Source: Ch67 sp041395845 (GTDB taxonomy: Bacteria; Pseudomonadota; Gammaproteobacteria; Pseudomonadales; Ketobacteraceae). Taken from it: a stretch of DNA of 64,000 nt. The stretch is from NCBI GenBank assembly GCA_041395845.1, contig JAWKZS010000009.1, positions 62,001 to 126,000 on the forward strand, given 5' to 3'. Position numbers and translations under genes: made by a program. Below the pieces are notes generated by a model. That model searched no databases. It was given only the letters and a program-made list of their open reading frames with translations, and was not told where the DNA came from. Shown here in pieces: positions 30,531 through 39,728 of the stretch; position 1 is the stretch's first letter, and the number at the start of each line of letters is the position of its first letter.

Positions 30531-31679
30531 ATGCGCCCCGTCTATCTCGATTACGCCGCTACTACCCCTGTTGATCCCCGGGTCGCCGAGCGCATGGCGG
30601 GTTGCCTGACCCTGGACGGCCTGTTCGCCAATCCGGCCTCCCGCTCCCATATTTATGGCTGGCAGGCCGAGGATGCCGTGGAAACGGCCCGGCGTCAGTT
30701 GGCTGAATTGATTGGCGCCGACGCCCGGGAAATCGTCTGGACCTCGGGCGCCACCGAAGCCGACAACCTTGCGATCAAGGGGGTAATGGAGTTTCATGCC
30801 GAGCGTGGCCGCCATATCGTCACGTCAGTCATCGAGCACAAGGCAGTCTTGGATACCTGTCATTACCTGGAAGAACAAGGCTGTCGTGTCACCTATCTCA
30901 AGCCAGGCTCTGATGGCCTGATCACCCCGCAACAGGTGGAAGCCGCCCTGGAGCCGGACACCGTGCTGGTGTCCCTGATGCACGTGAATAATGAAATCGG
31001 CACCGTCACCGATCTGGCGGCGATCGGCGCCATCACCCGTGCCCGGGACATCCTGTTCCATGTGGATGCTGCCCAGAGCGCCGGCAAGCTGCCGATCAAT
31101 CTGGCGGAGTTGCCGGTTGACCTGCTGTCGCTGTCGGCCCACAAAGTCTATGGTCCCAAGGGCATCGGTGCCTTGTATGTGCGGCGCCAGCCCCAGGTGC
31201 GCATCGCTGCCCAGATTCATGGGGGCGGGCACGAGCGCGGTATGCGCTCCGGTACCCTGGCGACCCATCAATGCGTCGGCATGGGGCAAGCCTTTGCTAT
31301 CGCGGGTGTTGAAATGGCTGCCGAGGCTGAACGCCTGACCGGATTGCGTCAACAGTTGTGGCACGGCTTGCAGCAGCTGGACGGTGTCTGCCTGAATGGC
31401 CATCCCGAACAGCGTGTGCCCGGCATTCTCAATGTGTCGTTTGCCGGGGTCGATGGCGAAACCCTGCTGATGGCGCTGCGGGATATTGCGGTTTCCTCTG
31501 GCAGCGCCTGCAACTCCGCCACGGTGGCGCCTTCCTTTGTGGTCAAGGCGCTGGGTGTGCCGGATGATCTGGCGCTGGCGTCGATCCGGTTTTCCCTGGG
31601 GCGGTTTACCACGCCAGAGGAGGTGGCCTTTGCCGTCGAAGCGGTGGTCACGACGGTCAAGCGCTTGCGGAGCGCCTGA
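30531..31679 (+). CDS. iscS: Cysteine desulfurase IscS, lacking the C-terminal tail
   Basis: 382 residues. This PLP enzyme takes sulfur from cysteine as a persulfide for Fe-S clusters and tRNA thiolation. The PLP lysine (SAHK, K205), the His before it (HVDAAQ) and the sulfur-carrying C327 in SSGSACNSA are all present, within one residue of E. coli numbering. The protein ends at VKRLRSA, about 20 residues before the end of E. coli IscS, where the tail contacts IscU. No iscU, iscA, hscB, hscA, fdx or iscX gene follows; ndk is next. Other IscS/NifS-type desulfurases also have shorter tails, so NifS-like is an alternative name. Confidence 0.9.
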   Translation: MRPVYLDYAATTPVDPRVAERMAGCLTLDGLFANPASRSHIYGWQAEDAVETARRQLAELIGADAREIVWTSGATEADNLAIKGVMEFHAERGRHIVTSVIEHKAVLDTCHYLEEQGCRVTYLKPGSDGLITPQQVEAALEPDTVLVSLMHVNNEIGTVTDLAAIGAITRARDILFHVDAAQSAGKLPINLAELPVDLLSLSAHKVYGPKGIGALYVRRQPQVRIAAQIHGGGHERGMRSGTLATHQCVGMGQAFAIAGVEMAAEAERLTGLRQQLWHGLQQLDGVCLNGHPEQRVPGILNVSFAGVDGETLLMALRDIAVSSGSACNSATVAPSFVVKALGVPDDLALASIRFSLGRFTTPEEVAFAVEAVVTTVKRLRSA

Positions 31680-31720
31680 AAGCGCCTGTCCGCGCCGTAT
31701 TCAAGCGGATCAAACCTGCG

Positions 31721-31726
31721 TATAAT
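31721..31726 (+). promoter_or_regulatory. -10 box for ndk
   Basis: A perfect TATAAT 84 bases before the ndk start, in the 130-base gap after iscS. The -35 region is weak. It implies ndk has its own transcript, separate from iscRS. Confidence 0.4.
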
Positions 31727-31809
31727 CGCGGCGTCCCGGCGGCCGGCCCAGCCACTGATGCCGCATCCATTTTTTATTCCTCAATTAAATCAGCACTTTG
31801 GAGATTATC

Positions 31810-32241
31810 ATGGCGGTAGAACGCACTCTGTCCATCATCAAGCCTGACGCGGTTGCCAAAAACGTCGTTGGCGAAATCCTGACCCGCTTCGAAAAAGCCG
31901 GCCTGCAGGTCGTTGCGGCCAAGATGGTTCACCTGTCCGACAAGGTCGCCGGTGGTTTCTACGCCGAGCACAAAGAGCGTCCTTTCTTCAAGGATCTGGT
32001 CAGCTTCATGACCTCTGGCCCGGTGCTGGTGCAGGTGCTGGAAGGTGAAAACGCCATCGCCATGAACCGCGAACTGATGGGCGCCACTGACCCGAAGAAA
32101 GCGGCTCCTGGAACCATCCGTGCCGATTTCGCTCAAAGCATCGACGCCAACGCAGTGCACGGTTCAGATTCTCCGGCCTCTGCAGCCCGTGAAATCGCCT
32201 ACTTCTTCGCTGAAAGCGAGCTGTGCCCGCGCAGCCGCTAA
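31810..32241 (+). CDS. ndk: Nucleoside diphosphate kinase
   Basis: 143 residues, standard size. Ndk passes the gamma phosphate of ATP to other nucleoside diphosphates through a phosphohistidine, here in NAVHGSDSPASA. The start MAVERTLSIIKPDAVAKN is typical; an in-frame codon 12 bases upstream is not needed. In related bacteria ndk follows the end of the isc operon (iscX), whereas here it directly follows iscS. Confidence 0.98.
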   Translation: MAVERTLSIIKPDAVAKNVVGEILTRFEKAGLQVVAAKMVHLSDKVAGGFYAEHKERPFFKDLVSFMTSGPVLVQVLEGENAIAMNRELMGATDPKKAAPGTIRADFAQSIDANAVHGSDSPASAAREIAYFFAESELCPRSR

Positions 32242-32265
32242 TCGTCGATCACTGCTAGACTTGTA

Positions 32266-32296
32266 GACAAATGGAGCATTCATGGCTCCATTTGTC
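32266..32296 (+). terminator. Hairpin after ndk
   Basis: A perfect 12-bp stem (GACAAATGGAGC at 32266-32277 with GCTCCATTTGTC at 32285-32296) and a 7-base loop. It is followed by GCAAAA, not a T-run, so termination may be partial and read-through into rlmN is possible. Confidence 0.6.
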
Positions 32297-32316
32297 GCAA
32301 AAGTGAGAGTGTTATT

Positions 32317-33468
32317 ATGTCCGCATCCACATCAGAAAAGGTCAACCTGCTTGGGCTCAGCCGGGTCCAGATGGAGGATTTTTTCGAATCCATCGGCGAG
32401 AAACGCTTTCGCGCCCATCAGGTCATGAAATGGATTCATTTTTTCGGGGCGGACACCTTTGAAGCCATGACCAATCTGGGTAAGGCCCTGCGCAGCAAGC
32501 TGGAACAGCTGGCGGAAATCCGTGGCCCCCAGGTGGAACTGGAATCCTTTTCCCAGGATGGCACCCGCAAGTGGGTGGTGCGTCTGGACAACGGCAACTG
32601 CGTCGAAACCGTATTCATTCCCGATGGTGATCGCGGCACCCTGTGTGTGTCATCTCAGGTGGGTTGCGCGCTGGATTGCAGTTTCTGCTCTACCGGCAAG
32701 CAAGGCTTCCAGCGGGACCTGACAGTGGCCGAGATCGTCGGTCAGGCCTGGGTTGCGCACAAGTCGTTCGGCGTGCCGGACAATCGCGGTCATCGCCATG
32801 TCACCAATATTGTGATGATGGGTATGGGCGAGCCGCTGCTGAATTTTGAAAACGTGATCACCGCGATGGAGATCATGAAGGACGACCTGGGTTACGGGGT
32901 GGCGAAGAAACGTCTGACCCTGAGTACTTCCGGTATCGTGCCGCAGATGTACGAACTCTATGACCGGATCGATGTGGCATTGGCGGTGTCCCTGCATGCC
33001 CCCAATGACGAGCTGCGCAACGAGCTGGTGCCGGTGAATCGCAAATATCCGCTCAGCGAGTTGATGGCTGCCTGTCGCGAATATGTGCGCAAGTTCGACG
33101 ACAGCCGCCGGGTCACCATGGAATATGTGTTGCTCGAAGGCGTGAATGATAAATTCGAACATGCCGAGCAGCTGATTGAACTGTTGAAGGATGTACCGTC
33201 CAAGATAAACCTGATACCGTTCAATCCGTTCCCGAGTTCCGGTTACCGTCGCCCCAATGGTCTGCGGACCCGGGCTTTTCAGGAGTGCCTGCAGAAAGCA
33301 GGTTTCGTGACCACCGTGCGCACCACTCGCGGCGATGATATCGATGCTGCCTGTGGTCAGTTGGTGGGTCAGGTGCAGGATCGCACCCGCCGTGCTGCCC
33401 AGTGGCAGCAGAAAATTCAAGAGAAGCAGAACAAGATCCCTCTCCAGGACGTGAGCGCTCACAGGTGA
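32317..33468 (+). CDS. rlmN: Dual-specificity 23S rRNA/tRNA adenine-C2 methyltransferase RlmN
   Basis: 383 residues. This radical-SAM enzyme methylates C2 of A2503 in 23S rRNA and A37 in some tRNAs. The 4Fe-4S motif CxxxCxxC is in GCALDCSFCSTGKQGF, and the conserved cysteines used in the ping-pong methyl transfer lie there and in DIDAACGQL near the C-terminus. MMGMGEPLLNFENV is also family-typical. It opens the rlmN-pilW-rodZ-ispG-hisS cluster. Confidence 0.97.
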   Translation: MSASTSEKVNLLGLSRVQMEDFFESIGEKRFRAHQVMKWIHFFGADTFEAMTNLGKALRSKLEQLAEIRGPQVELESFSQDGTRKWVVRLDNGNCVETVFIPDGDRGTLCVSSQVGCALDCSFCSTGKQGFQRDLTVAEIVGQAWVAHKSFGVPDNRGHRHVTNIVMMGMGEPLLNFENVITAMEIMKDDLGYGVAKKRLTLSTSGIVPQMYELYDRIDVALAVSLHAPNDELRNELVPVNRKYPLSELMAACREYVRKFDDSRRVTMEYVLLEGVNDKFEHAEQLIELLKDVPSKINLIPFNPFPSSGYRRPNGLRTRAFQECLQKAGFVTTVRTTRGDDIDAACGQLVGQVQDRTRRAAQWQQKIQEKQNKIPLQDVSAHR

Positions 33469-33472
33469 ATTG

Positions 33473-34255
33473 ATGTTTAAACACAGCCCGCTTCAACGGC
33501 GTCTGTCTATTTTGCTGGCCACGGCCTGTCTGTTGCTGGCCGGCTGTGTTACGGAAACCAACAATCGTCTGGCCCAGAACAAGGATCCCGAAAAGGCTGT
33601 CAAGGCGTATGTCGAAGCCGGGATGATGTATCTGCAGAATCGTCAGATGAGCAATGCTCACCGGACCCTGAACCGTGCCTATGACATCGCTCCGAATGAT
33701 CCGGGCGTCAATAACGGACTGGCGCTGTTCTACAGCATTGAAGGCGACAAGGATCAGACAGAAAAGCATTTCAAGCGAGCGCTGTCCAGCAACCCCGATT
33801 TTTCGACCGCCCGCAACAACTATGCAGCGTTTCTGTTTGCTGAGGGCCGTTTCGAAGAGGCAGTGGAACAGCTGGAACGTGTCACCAAGGATTATCGTTA
33901 CGATCGCCGCTTCACCGCGTTTGAAAACCTGGGGCTTGCGTATCAGCGGGTAGGCAATGTTGCCGAGGCGCAGAAGTCGTTCGAGCGGGCACTTAAACTC
34001 AATCCGAACATGCCGGTCGCGTTGCTGGAGCTGGCGCATCTGTATTTTGAGCAGGGTGACAACCTGAATGCACTGCGTTATCTGGAACGGTTTGAAAAGC
34101 TGTCACCACCGAATCCCCGTCAGCTGTGGCTGGGTATCCGTCTGCAGCGCATTCTGGGCGACAAGAACAAGGTAGCCAGCTATGAGCTGGCATTGCGCAA
34201 TCTCTTCCCCGGTTCGCCGGAGTATCAGGCCTACAGGGCAGCGAGTGGATCATGA
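33473..34255 (+). CDS. pilW: Type IV pilus biogenesis/stability lipoprotein PilW (PilF), TPR repeats
   Basis: 260 residues. A lipoprotein signal ends in LLLAGC, so the mature protein should be lipid-anchored in the outer membrane. Five or six tetratricopeptide repeats follow (for example YVEAGMMYLQNRQMSNAHRTLNRAYDIAPNDP). PilW/PilF is the pilotin that inserts the PilQ secretin; its usual position is between rlmN and rodZ, as here. ATG 33473 begins four bases after the rlmN stop. Confidence 0.92.
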   Translation: MFKHSPLQRRLSILLATACLLLAGCVTETNNRLAQNKDPEKAVKAYVEAGMMYLQNRQMSNAHRTLNRAYDIAPNDPGVNNGLALFYSIEGDKDQTEKHFKRALSSNPDFSTARNNYAAFLFAEGRFEEAVEQLERVTKDYRYDRRFTAFENLGLAYQRVGNVAEAQKSFERALKLNPNMPVALLELAHLYFEQGDNLNALRYLERFEKLSPPNPRQLWLGIRLQRILGDKNKVASYELALRNLFPGSPEYQAYRAASGS

Positions 34256-35253
34256 CGGCAGTTCCCGGTAAGCCTGCAGCCAATTCCGTCCAGTCCGGCC
34301 AGGACCAGTTGCTGGCGGTTTCCCCTGGCGAGCGTCTGCAGAAGGCGCGCAAAGAGCGTCAGCTGGAGATTCCGCAGGTGGCGGAAAACCTGAATCTTTC
34401 CCCTGGTGTGGTGCGCGCGCTCGAAGCCGATGACTACCGCATGCTGCCCAACGCTACTTTTGTGAAGGGTTACCTGCGCAGTTATGCCCGCCTGTTGGGT
34501 ATCAGCGGGGATGATCTGGTGCGCGGCTATGAAGCGATTACCGGTCATGTGCGCGAAGCCAAGGTAGAGCCGGTCGCCCCGGCGATGGTGCGCGACAATC
34601 GCAGCGGTCTGCGCAATGTCATGATGGCGGTTGTGGCGGTGGTGATCGTTGTGCTGGGCGTGTGGCTCAGCCTGTCCGGTGACAAGGCGCCGGAAATGGA
34701 ACCTGCGCTGGCGGAGGCCGATCAGCAGCCGGTTGCGCCGGACGAGGCGGTCAATCCCCCTGTGGTTGTGTCCCGTTCCGCTGATACGGATGCAGAATTG
34801 CAGACCCTGGCGGAAGCCGCTGCGGAACCACTGCCTGATGAGCCCGTAGAAGCCGAGGTTCCGGTTCCGGCCGAGCCTGCCATGACGGCTGCCGAGCTGG
34901 CGGTCGTGGAACAGTCGCCCGCAGTGGTTACCATTCCGGCGGAAGCTGCGCCGCTACCCGTCACTGAAGAACCCGCCGCGAGTGGCGTTAGCCCGGTTGC
35001 GGCGGATGGTGCTACTGGCCTGGTCAATCTGCGTTTCAGTGGTGAGTGCTGGGTCGAGGTGCGGGACGGCAAGGGTGATCTGGTGTTTTCCTCGCTCAAG
35101 CGGGCGGGTCAGGAAGTCAATCTGCGTGCCGCTACCCCTATCAACGTCAAGCTGGGTAATGGCGACGTGGTCGCGGTACAATACAACCACGAACCGGTTG
35201 CCTTCACCACCCGGCCTGATCGCAAAGTGGTGCGGCTAACCCTGGGTCAATAG
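34252..35253 (+). CDS. rodZ: Cytoskeletal shape protein RodZ
   Basis: 333 residues: an N-terminal Xre-type helix-turn-helix domain (PGERLQKARKERQLEIPQVAENL) that binds MreB in the cytoplasm, a transmembrane helix (~122-143), a Pro/Ala/Glu-rich periplasmic linker, and a C-terminal DUF4115 domain (VNLRFSGECWVEVRDGKG). It links the MreB filament to the cell-wall elongation machinery. Overlaps pilW by four bases (ATGA). The layout is canonical. Confidence 0.95.
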   Translation: MTAVPGKPAANSVQSGQDQLLAVSPGERLQKARKERQLEIPQVAENLNLSPGVVRALEADDYRMLPNATFVKGYLRSYARLLGISGDDLVRGYEAITGHVREAKVEPVAPAMVRDNRSGLRNVMMAVVAVVIVVLGVWLSLSGDKAPEMEPALAEADQQPVAPDEAVNPPVVVSRSADTDAELQTLAEAAAEPLPDEPVEAEVPVPAEPAMTAAELAVVEQSPAVVTIPAEAAPLPVTEEPAASGVSPVAADGATGLVNLRFSGECWVEVRDGKGDLVFSSLKRAGQEVNLRAATPINVKLGNGDVVAVQYNHEPVAFTTRPDRKVVRLTLGQ

Positions 35254-35306
35254 CCAAGGATCGCCGGAATCCGTAAGATACCGCTCGCACCGGTCAGGAG
35301 TCTGTC

Positions 35307-36431
35307 ATGCACTGTGAATCCCCCATCAAGCGTCGTAAATCCCGCCAGATCATGGTGGGCAATGTTCCCGTTGGCGGCGATGCGCCCATCAGCGTCCAGT
35401 CGATGACCAATACCGAAACCTGTGATGTGGATGCAACCGTCGGCCAGATCCGTCGCATGGAAGACGCGGGCGTGGATATCGTGCGGGTGTCGGTGCCCTC
35501 CATGGAAGCGGCGGATGCATTTGGTGAAATCCGCAAGCGGGTCAATGTACCGCTGGTGGCTGATATTCATTTCGACTACAAGATCGCGCTGGCGGTAGCG
35601 GAAAGAGGCGTTGATTGTCTGCGTATCAATCCCGGCAATATCGGTCGCGAAGATCGCGTGCGTGCAGTGGTGGATGCGGCCCGCGACAAGAACATTCCGA
35701 TCCGGATCGGTGTGAATGCCGGCTCCCTGGAAAAGGACCTGCAGAAGAAATACGGCGAGCCCACACCGGAAGCGCTGGTGGAATCCGCCATGCGTCACGT
35801 GGATATCCTCGATCGGCTGGATTTCCAGAACTTCAAGCTCAGCCTGAAGGCCTCGAACGTTTTCATGACCGTGGCGGCGTATCGTCTGATCGCGTCCCAG
35901 ATTGATAATCCCCTGCACCTGGGGGTGACGGAGGCGGGTGGCCTGCGCTCCGGTACCGTCAAGTCTGCCATCGCCCTGGGGGCGCTGCTGATGGAAGGCA
36001 TCGGCGACACCCTGCGGATTTCCCTCGCGGCTGACCCGGTAGAAGAGGTCAAGGTCGGATTCGATATCCTCAAGAGCCTGGGCCTGCGCACCAAGGGTAT
36101 CAATTTCATCGCCTGTCCCAGCTGCTCACGGCAGAACTTCGACGTGATTTCCACCGTGAACGCGCTGGAGTCCCGCCTGGAAGACATCAAGACGCCCCTC
36201 GACGTTGCCATCATCGGCTGCATCGTGAACGGCCCCGGTGAAGCGAAGGAAGCGGATATCGGCCTGACCGGTGGCACCCCCAACAACCTGATCTACCGCG
36301 ACGGCAAACCCAGCCACAAGGTGACGCCGGAGGATCTGGTTGCGGAAATGGAGCGCACCATCCGGGCCCGGGTTGCCGAACTGGAAGCGGACCCTGAAAA
36401 CGCGCCGGCAAAGATAACACTGGGCGTTTGA
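35307..36431 (+). CDS. ispG: 4-hydroxy-3-methylbut-2-enyl diphosphate synthase IspG
   Basis: 374 residues. IspG carries out the penultimate step of the MEP isoprenoid pathway using a 4Fe-4S cluster. The TIM-barrel part begins RRKSRQIMVGNVPVGGDAP. The cluster ligands are in CPSCSRQNFDV and in IIGCIVNGPGEAKEADIG, which also holds the third Cys and the conserved Glu. It lies between rodZ and hisS, the usual gammaproteobacterial order. The enzyme depends on Fe-S delivery, which is notable given the incomplete isc locus nearby. Confidence 0.98.
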   Translation: MHCESPIKRRKSRQIMVGNVPVGGDAPISVQSMTNTETCDVDATVGQIRRMEDAGVDIVRVSVPSMEAADAFGEIRKRVNVPLVADIHFDYKIALAVAERGVDCLRINPGNIGREDRVRAVVDAARDKNIPIRIGVNAGSLEKDLQKKYGEPTPEALVESAMRHVDILDRLDFQNFKLSLKASNVFMTVAAYRLIASQIDNPLHLGVTEAGGLRSGTVKSAIALGALLMEGIGDTLRISLAADPVEEVKVGFDILKSLGLRTKGINFIACPSCSRQNFDVISTVNALESRLEDIKTPLDVAIIGCIVNGPGEAKEADIGLTGGTPNNLIYRDGKPSHKVTPEDLVAEMERTIRARVAELEADPENAPAKITLGV

Positions 36432-36438
36432 TCTGACG

Positions 36439-36444
36439 TATAAT
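36439..36444 (+). promoter_or_regulatory. -10 box for hisS
   Basis: A perfect TATAAT 110 bases upstream of the hisS start; no convincing -35 box is seen. Confidence 0.35.
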
Positions 36445-36553
36445 CGGGCGCTTTGCCGGGGGCAGGGCGCCTGTCGTTGCCGAAACGGTGACCCACTCCT
36501 TCCCCCCGAACTCAGTATTCCGGCGTTTCGCCCCTGTTTCTAAGGATTCAAGC

Positions 36554-37831
36554 GTGAGTCAGCGCATCAAAGCCATTCGCGGCATGAATGACATTTTGCC
36601 GAAAGACTCCCCGGTGTGGCAGTTTCTGGAAAGCCGCGTGCGCCAGCTGCTGAACCAGTACGGCTACGGCGAAATCCGTATGCCGATCGTTGAGTACACT
36701 GACCTGTTCAAGCGTTCTATCGGCGAAGTGACCGACATCGTCGAAAAGGAAATGTACACCTTCGAGGACCGCAACGGCGAAAGTCTGACCCTGCGTCCGG
36801 AAGGTACCGCCAGCTGCGTGCGTGCCGGTGAAGAACACGGCCTGCTGTACAATCAGGTTCAGCGTCTGTGGTACACCGGCCCCATGTTCCGCTATGAAAA
36901 GCCGCAGAAAGGCCGCTACCGCCAGTTTCACCAGATCGGGGTAGAAACCTTCGGGATTGCCACCCCGGACATCGATGCCGAACTGATCATCATGACCGCC
37001 CGCCTGTGGCGCGAACTCGGTATTGCCGATCATGTCACCCTGCAGCTGAACAGCCTTGGTTCAAACCAGGCCCGGGCCAACTATCGTGCGGCCCTGGTGG
37101 ACCACCTGAATACACATCGCGAACAGCTGGATGAAGACAGCAAGCGTCGGCTGGAATCCAATCCGCTGCGGGTGCTGGATTCCAAGGATCCGGGCACCCA
37201 GGCCGTACTCAAGGACGCGCCCAGCCTGCTCGATTATCTGGATGACGAATCCCGTGAGCATTTCGAGCAGCTGCAAGCCATGCTGACGGCAGCTGGCGTG
37301 GCGTTCGAAATCAATCCCTGCCTGGTGCGGGGGCTGGATTACTACTGCAAGACCGTGTTCGAATGGGTCACCAGTTCCCTGGGCGCCCAGGGAACCGTGT
37401 GTGCCGGCGGCCGCTATGATGGCCTGGTGGAGCAGCTTGGCGGCAAGGCGACTCCCGCTGTCGGTTTCGCCATGGGGATGGAACGACTGGTGCTGCTGCT
37501 CGACGTGGCCGGCGCAGTGAAGCATCTGACCCCAGCCCCGGATGTCTATGTGGTATCCGAAGATGCTGGCGCGGCCTTGCTGCTGGCGGAAAGCCTGCGT
37601 GATCAGGTGCCGGCGCTGAAAGTGCTGTGCCACTGCGGTGGCGGCAAATTCAAGAAACAGATGAAGCGGGCCGACGATGTGGGTGCACGCTTCGCCTTGA
37701 TTCTGGGTGAATCCGAAATCCAGCAACAGCAGGTCAGCATCAAGTTCCTGCGCGAAGCGCGGGAACAAATCACGCTGCAACAGACTCAATTAAAAACCTT
37801 TTTTGCTGAACTTGCCTCAGCTCAGGAGTAA
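36554..37831 (+). CDS. hisS: Histidyl-tRNA synthetase
   Basis: 425 residues of a class II synthetase. Start GTG 36554 (SQRIKAIRGMNDILPKDSP) has AAGGA at 36542-36546 and matches family N-termini; the frame is open further upstream without support. Motif 2 appears as GPMFRYEKPQKGRYRQFHQIGVE, the His-specific loops as LVRGLDYYCKTVFEW and CAGGRYDGLVEQLGG, and the C-terminal anticodon-binding domain follows from ~330. It is linked to yfgM by a 5-base gap. Confidence 0.97.
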   Translation: MSQRIKAIRGMNDILPKDSPVWQFLESRVRQLLNQYGYGEIRMPIVEYTDLFKRSIGEVTDIVEKEMYTFEDRNGESLTLRPEGTASCVRAGEEHGLLYNQVQRLWYTGPMFRYEKPQKGRYRQFHQIGVETFGIATPDIDAELIIMTARLWRELGIADHVTLQLNSLGSNQARANYRAALVDHLNTHREQLDEDSKRRLESNPLRVLDSKDPGTQAVLKDAPSLLDYLDDESREHFEQLQAMLTAAGVAFEINPCLVRGLDYYCKTVFEWVTSSLGAQGTVCAGGRYDGLVEQLGGKATPAVGFAMGMERLVLLLDVAGAVKHLTPAPDVYVVSEDAGAALLLAESLRDQVPALKVLCHCGGGKFKKQMKRADDVGARFALILGESEIQQQQVSIKFLREAREQITLQQTQLKTFFAELASAQE

Positions 37832-37836
37832 AACCG

Positions 37837-38523
37837 GTGGACGTCTACACAACAGAAGAACAACAAATCGAAGTCATCAAGAAGTGGTGGAAGACCCACG
37901 GCAACAGCGTGCTGATCGGCATTGTCGTTGCTATCAGTGCCGTGCTGGGTTGGCAGCTGTGGAACCAGAACAAGCGCGCAACCGGTGAAGCCGGTGCAGC
38001 GCTGTATACCCAGATGGTGGAAGCGGCTGGTCTGGTGCAGCAGGATCGTCTGGAAGACAAGACCGCCGAACTGGAAGGCCACCTGGCGACGTTTAAACAC
38101 CTGGGCGGTCAGCTGAAGGAAGATTTCGGCAATAGCGAATACGGCGTGTTTGCAGCCCTGATGCTGGCCCGTGAGCATGTCATCAGCAAGCAGCTGGACG
38201 AGGCCGTGGCCGAACTGCAGTGGGCGAAGGAACATACCCGCAGCGAAGGGATTGGCCTGGTGATCAACCTGCGTCTGGCGCGCGCCCTGGCAGCCAAGGG
38301 CGATTACGATGCGGCACTCAAACAGCTGGATGCGGTGAAACCCGGTGTGCAGGCGGATGCCTACGAAGAAGTCCGTGGCGACGTCTATCTGCAGTCAGGT
38401 CAGCGTGAGCAGGCACTGGCGGCCTACAAGAAAGCGATGGAACTGAGTGCGGCGAAGGGCGAAGGTGCAGGGCGCCCGATCCTGAAGATCAAACACGACA
38501 ACCTGTTGGTGGCTGACAAGTAA
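37837..38523 (+). CDS. yfgM: YfgM family ancillary SecYEG translocon subunit
   Basis: 228 residues: a short cytoplasmic N-terminus (VYTTEEQQIEVIKKWWKTHG), one transmembrane helix (SVLIGIVVAISAVLGWQLW) and a periplasmic TPR-like domain. YfgM binds the Sec translocon and periplasmic chaperones such as PpiD, helping envelope protein folding. It starts with GTG, preceded by AGGAG. Its stop shares a base with the bamB start (TAATG). The hisS-yfgM-bamB-der order is widely conserved. Confidence 0.93.
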   Translation: MDVYTTEEQQIEVIKKWWKTHGNSVLIGIVVAISAVLGWQLWNQNKRATGEAGAALYTQMVEAAGLVQQDRLEDKTAELEGHLATFKHLGGQLKEDFGNSEYGVFAALMLAREHVISKQLDEAVAELQWAKEHTRSEGIGLVINLRLARALAAKGDYDAALKQLDAVKPGVQADAYEEVRGDVYLQSGQREQALAAYKKAMELSAAKGEGAGRPILKIKHDNLLVADK

Positions 38524-39728
38524 TGCGATATTGGTTTCTGGTACTTCTGATTCCGTTTCTGCTGGCCGGTTGCAGCAATGATGACGACAACGTCATCGAG
38601 CCGTCACCGCTGCCGTCCTTCAAGAGCACCGCGACTGTCAAAAAGCTCTGGGCTACCCAGGTTGGGCAGGGCGTGGATGGCGCCTTCCTGAGTCTGCGGC
38701 CAGCGGTCACCGAGCGTTGGGTGTTTGCGGCGTCGGCGTCCGGTCGGCTGGTGAAACTGGATCGTGAAACCGGCAGCAAGGCGTGGTCCCTGGACGTCGA
38801 GCGCGCCATCAGCGGTGGTGTGGGTGCCGGCTATGGCCTGGTGGCCATCGGTACTGCCAACGGCGAAGTGCTGGTGTACAGCGAGGAAGATGGTTCCCTG
38901 TTGTGGGAAAAGGCGGTTGGCGGGCAGATCATGTCGGCGCCGGCCATGGGGCCTGACCGTATCGTGGTGCAAAGCATCGACGGCCGTCTGCACGGGTTGA
39001 ATCGCGAGGACGGTTCGGTCGCCTGGATTTTTGATACCTCGATTCCGATTCTTACGCTGCGGGGCGAAAGCAGCCCGGTGGTGATCGGTGGTGCGACCTT
39101 GGCAGGCTTTGCCAACGGCAAGCTGGCGGCGCTGGATACCCGCACCGGCTTTGTGGCCTGGGAGCGGGTGATCGGCGAGGCCCGCGGCCGCTCCGAACTG
39201 GAACGTCTGATCGATCTGGACGGCCGTTTCTGGGTGTCTGACAAGACCGTCTATGCGGCCACCTATCAGGGCAGCGTGGCGGCGATCGATATTCCCTCCG
39301 GACGCCTGCTGTGGCAGCGCAAGCTGTCCTCTTTCAGCGGCGTTTCAGAATTCCTCAGTCAGCTGTATGTGGTTGATGATGAGAGTGTTATCCATGTAAT
39401 GGAATCCCCGTCCGGCGGTGATCTGTGGCAGCAGGAAGCGCTGCGCGGCCGCGGCCTGTCTGCGCCAACCGCCTATGACCGCTACCTGGTGGTGGGGGAT
39501 TTCGAAGGTTACCTGCACTGGCTGTCCTACCGGGACGGCAGTTTTGTCGCCCGGGTGAAAGTGGGTGTGCAGCGGCGCCCGGCGCCGGGTTCCAAGCTGG
39601 GGGCGGTCGTGCGCAAGCCCAACCTGGATGAAGGCTTGCGTGCCGAGCCAGTGGTGTATCAGGATATCGTCTACGTCCAGGCCAATGGTGGCGAACTGGC
39701 TGCCTATCAGGTTATCGAGAAAGAATGA
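38523..39728 (+). CDS. bamB: Outer membrane protein assembly factor BamB
   Basis: 401 residues. The lipoprotein signal ends LLAGC; the mature protein is an eight-bladed beta-propeller with repeated PQQ-like blades (LVKLDRETGSKAWSLDVE, VLVYSEEDGSLLWEKAVGG, LHGLNREDGSVAWIFD). BamB is the lipoprotein that works with BamA in inserting outer-membrane barrels. It overlaps yfgM by one base and der by four, so all are probably cotranscribed. Confidence 0.96.
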   Translation: MRYWFLVLLIPFLLAGCSNDDDNVIEPSPLPSFKSTATVKKLWATQVGQGVDGAFLSLRPAVTERWVFAASASGRLVKLDRETGSKAWSLDVERAISGGVGAGYGLVAIGTANGEVLVYSEEDGSLLWEKAVGGQIMSAPAMGPDRIVVQSIDGRLHGLNREDGSVAWIFDTSIPILTLRGESSPVVIGGATLAGFANGKLAALDTRTGFVAWERVIGEARGRSELERLIDLDGRFWVSDKTVYAATYQGSVAAIDIPSGRLLWQRKLSSFSGVSEFLSQLYVVDDESVIHVMESPSGGDLWQQEALRGRGLSAPTAYDRYLVVGDFEGYLHWLSYRDGSFVARVKVGVQRRPAPGSKLGAVVRKPNLDEGLRAEPVVYQDIVYVQANGGELAAYQVIEKE

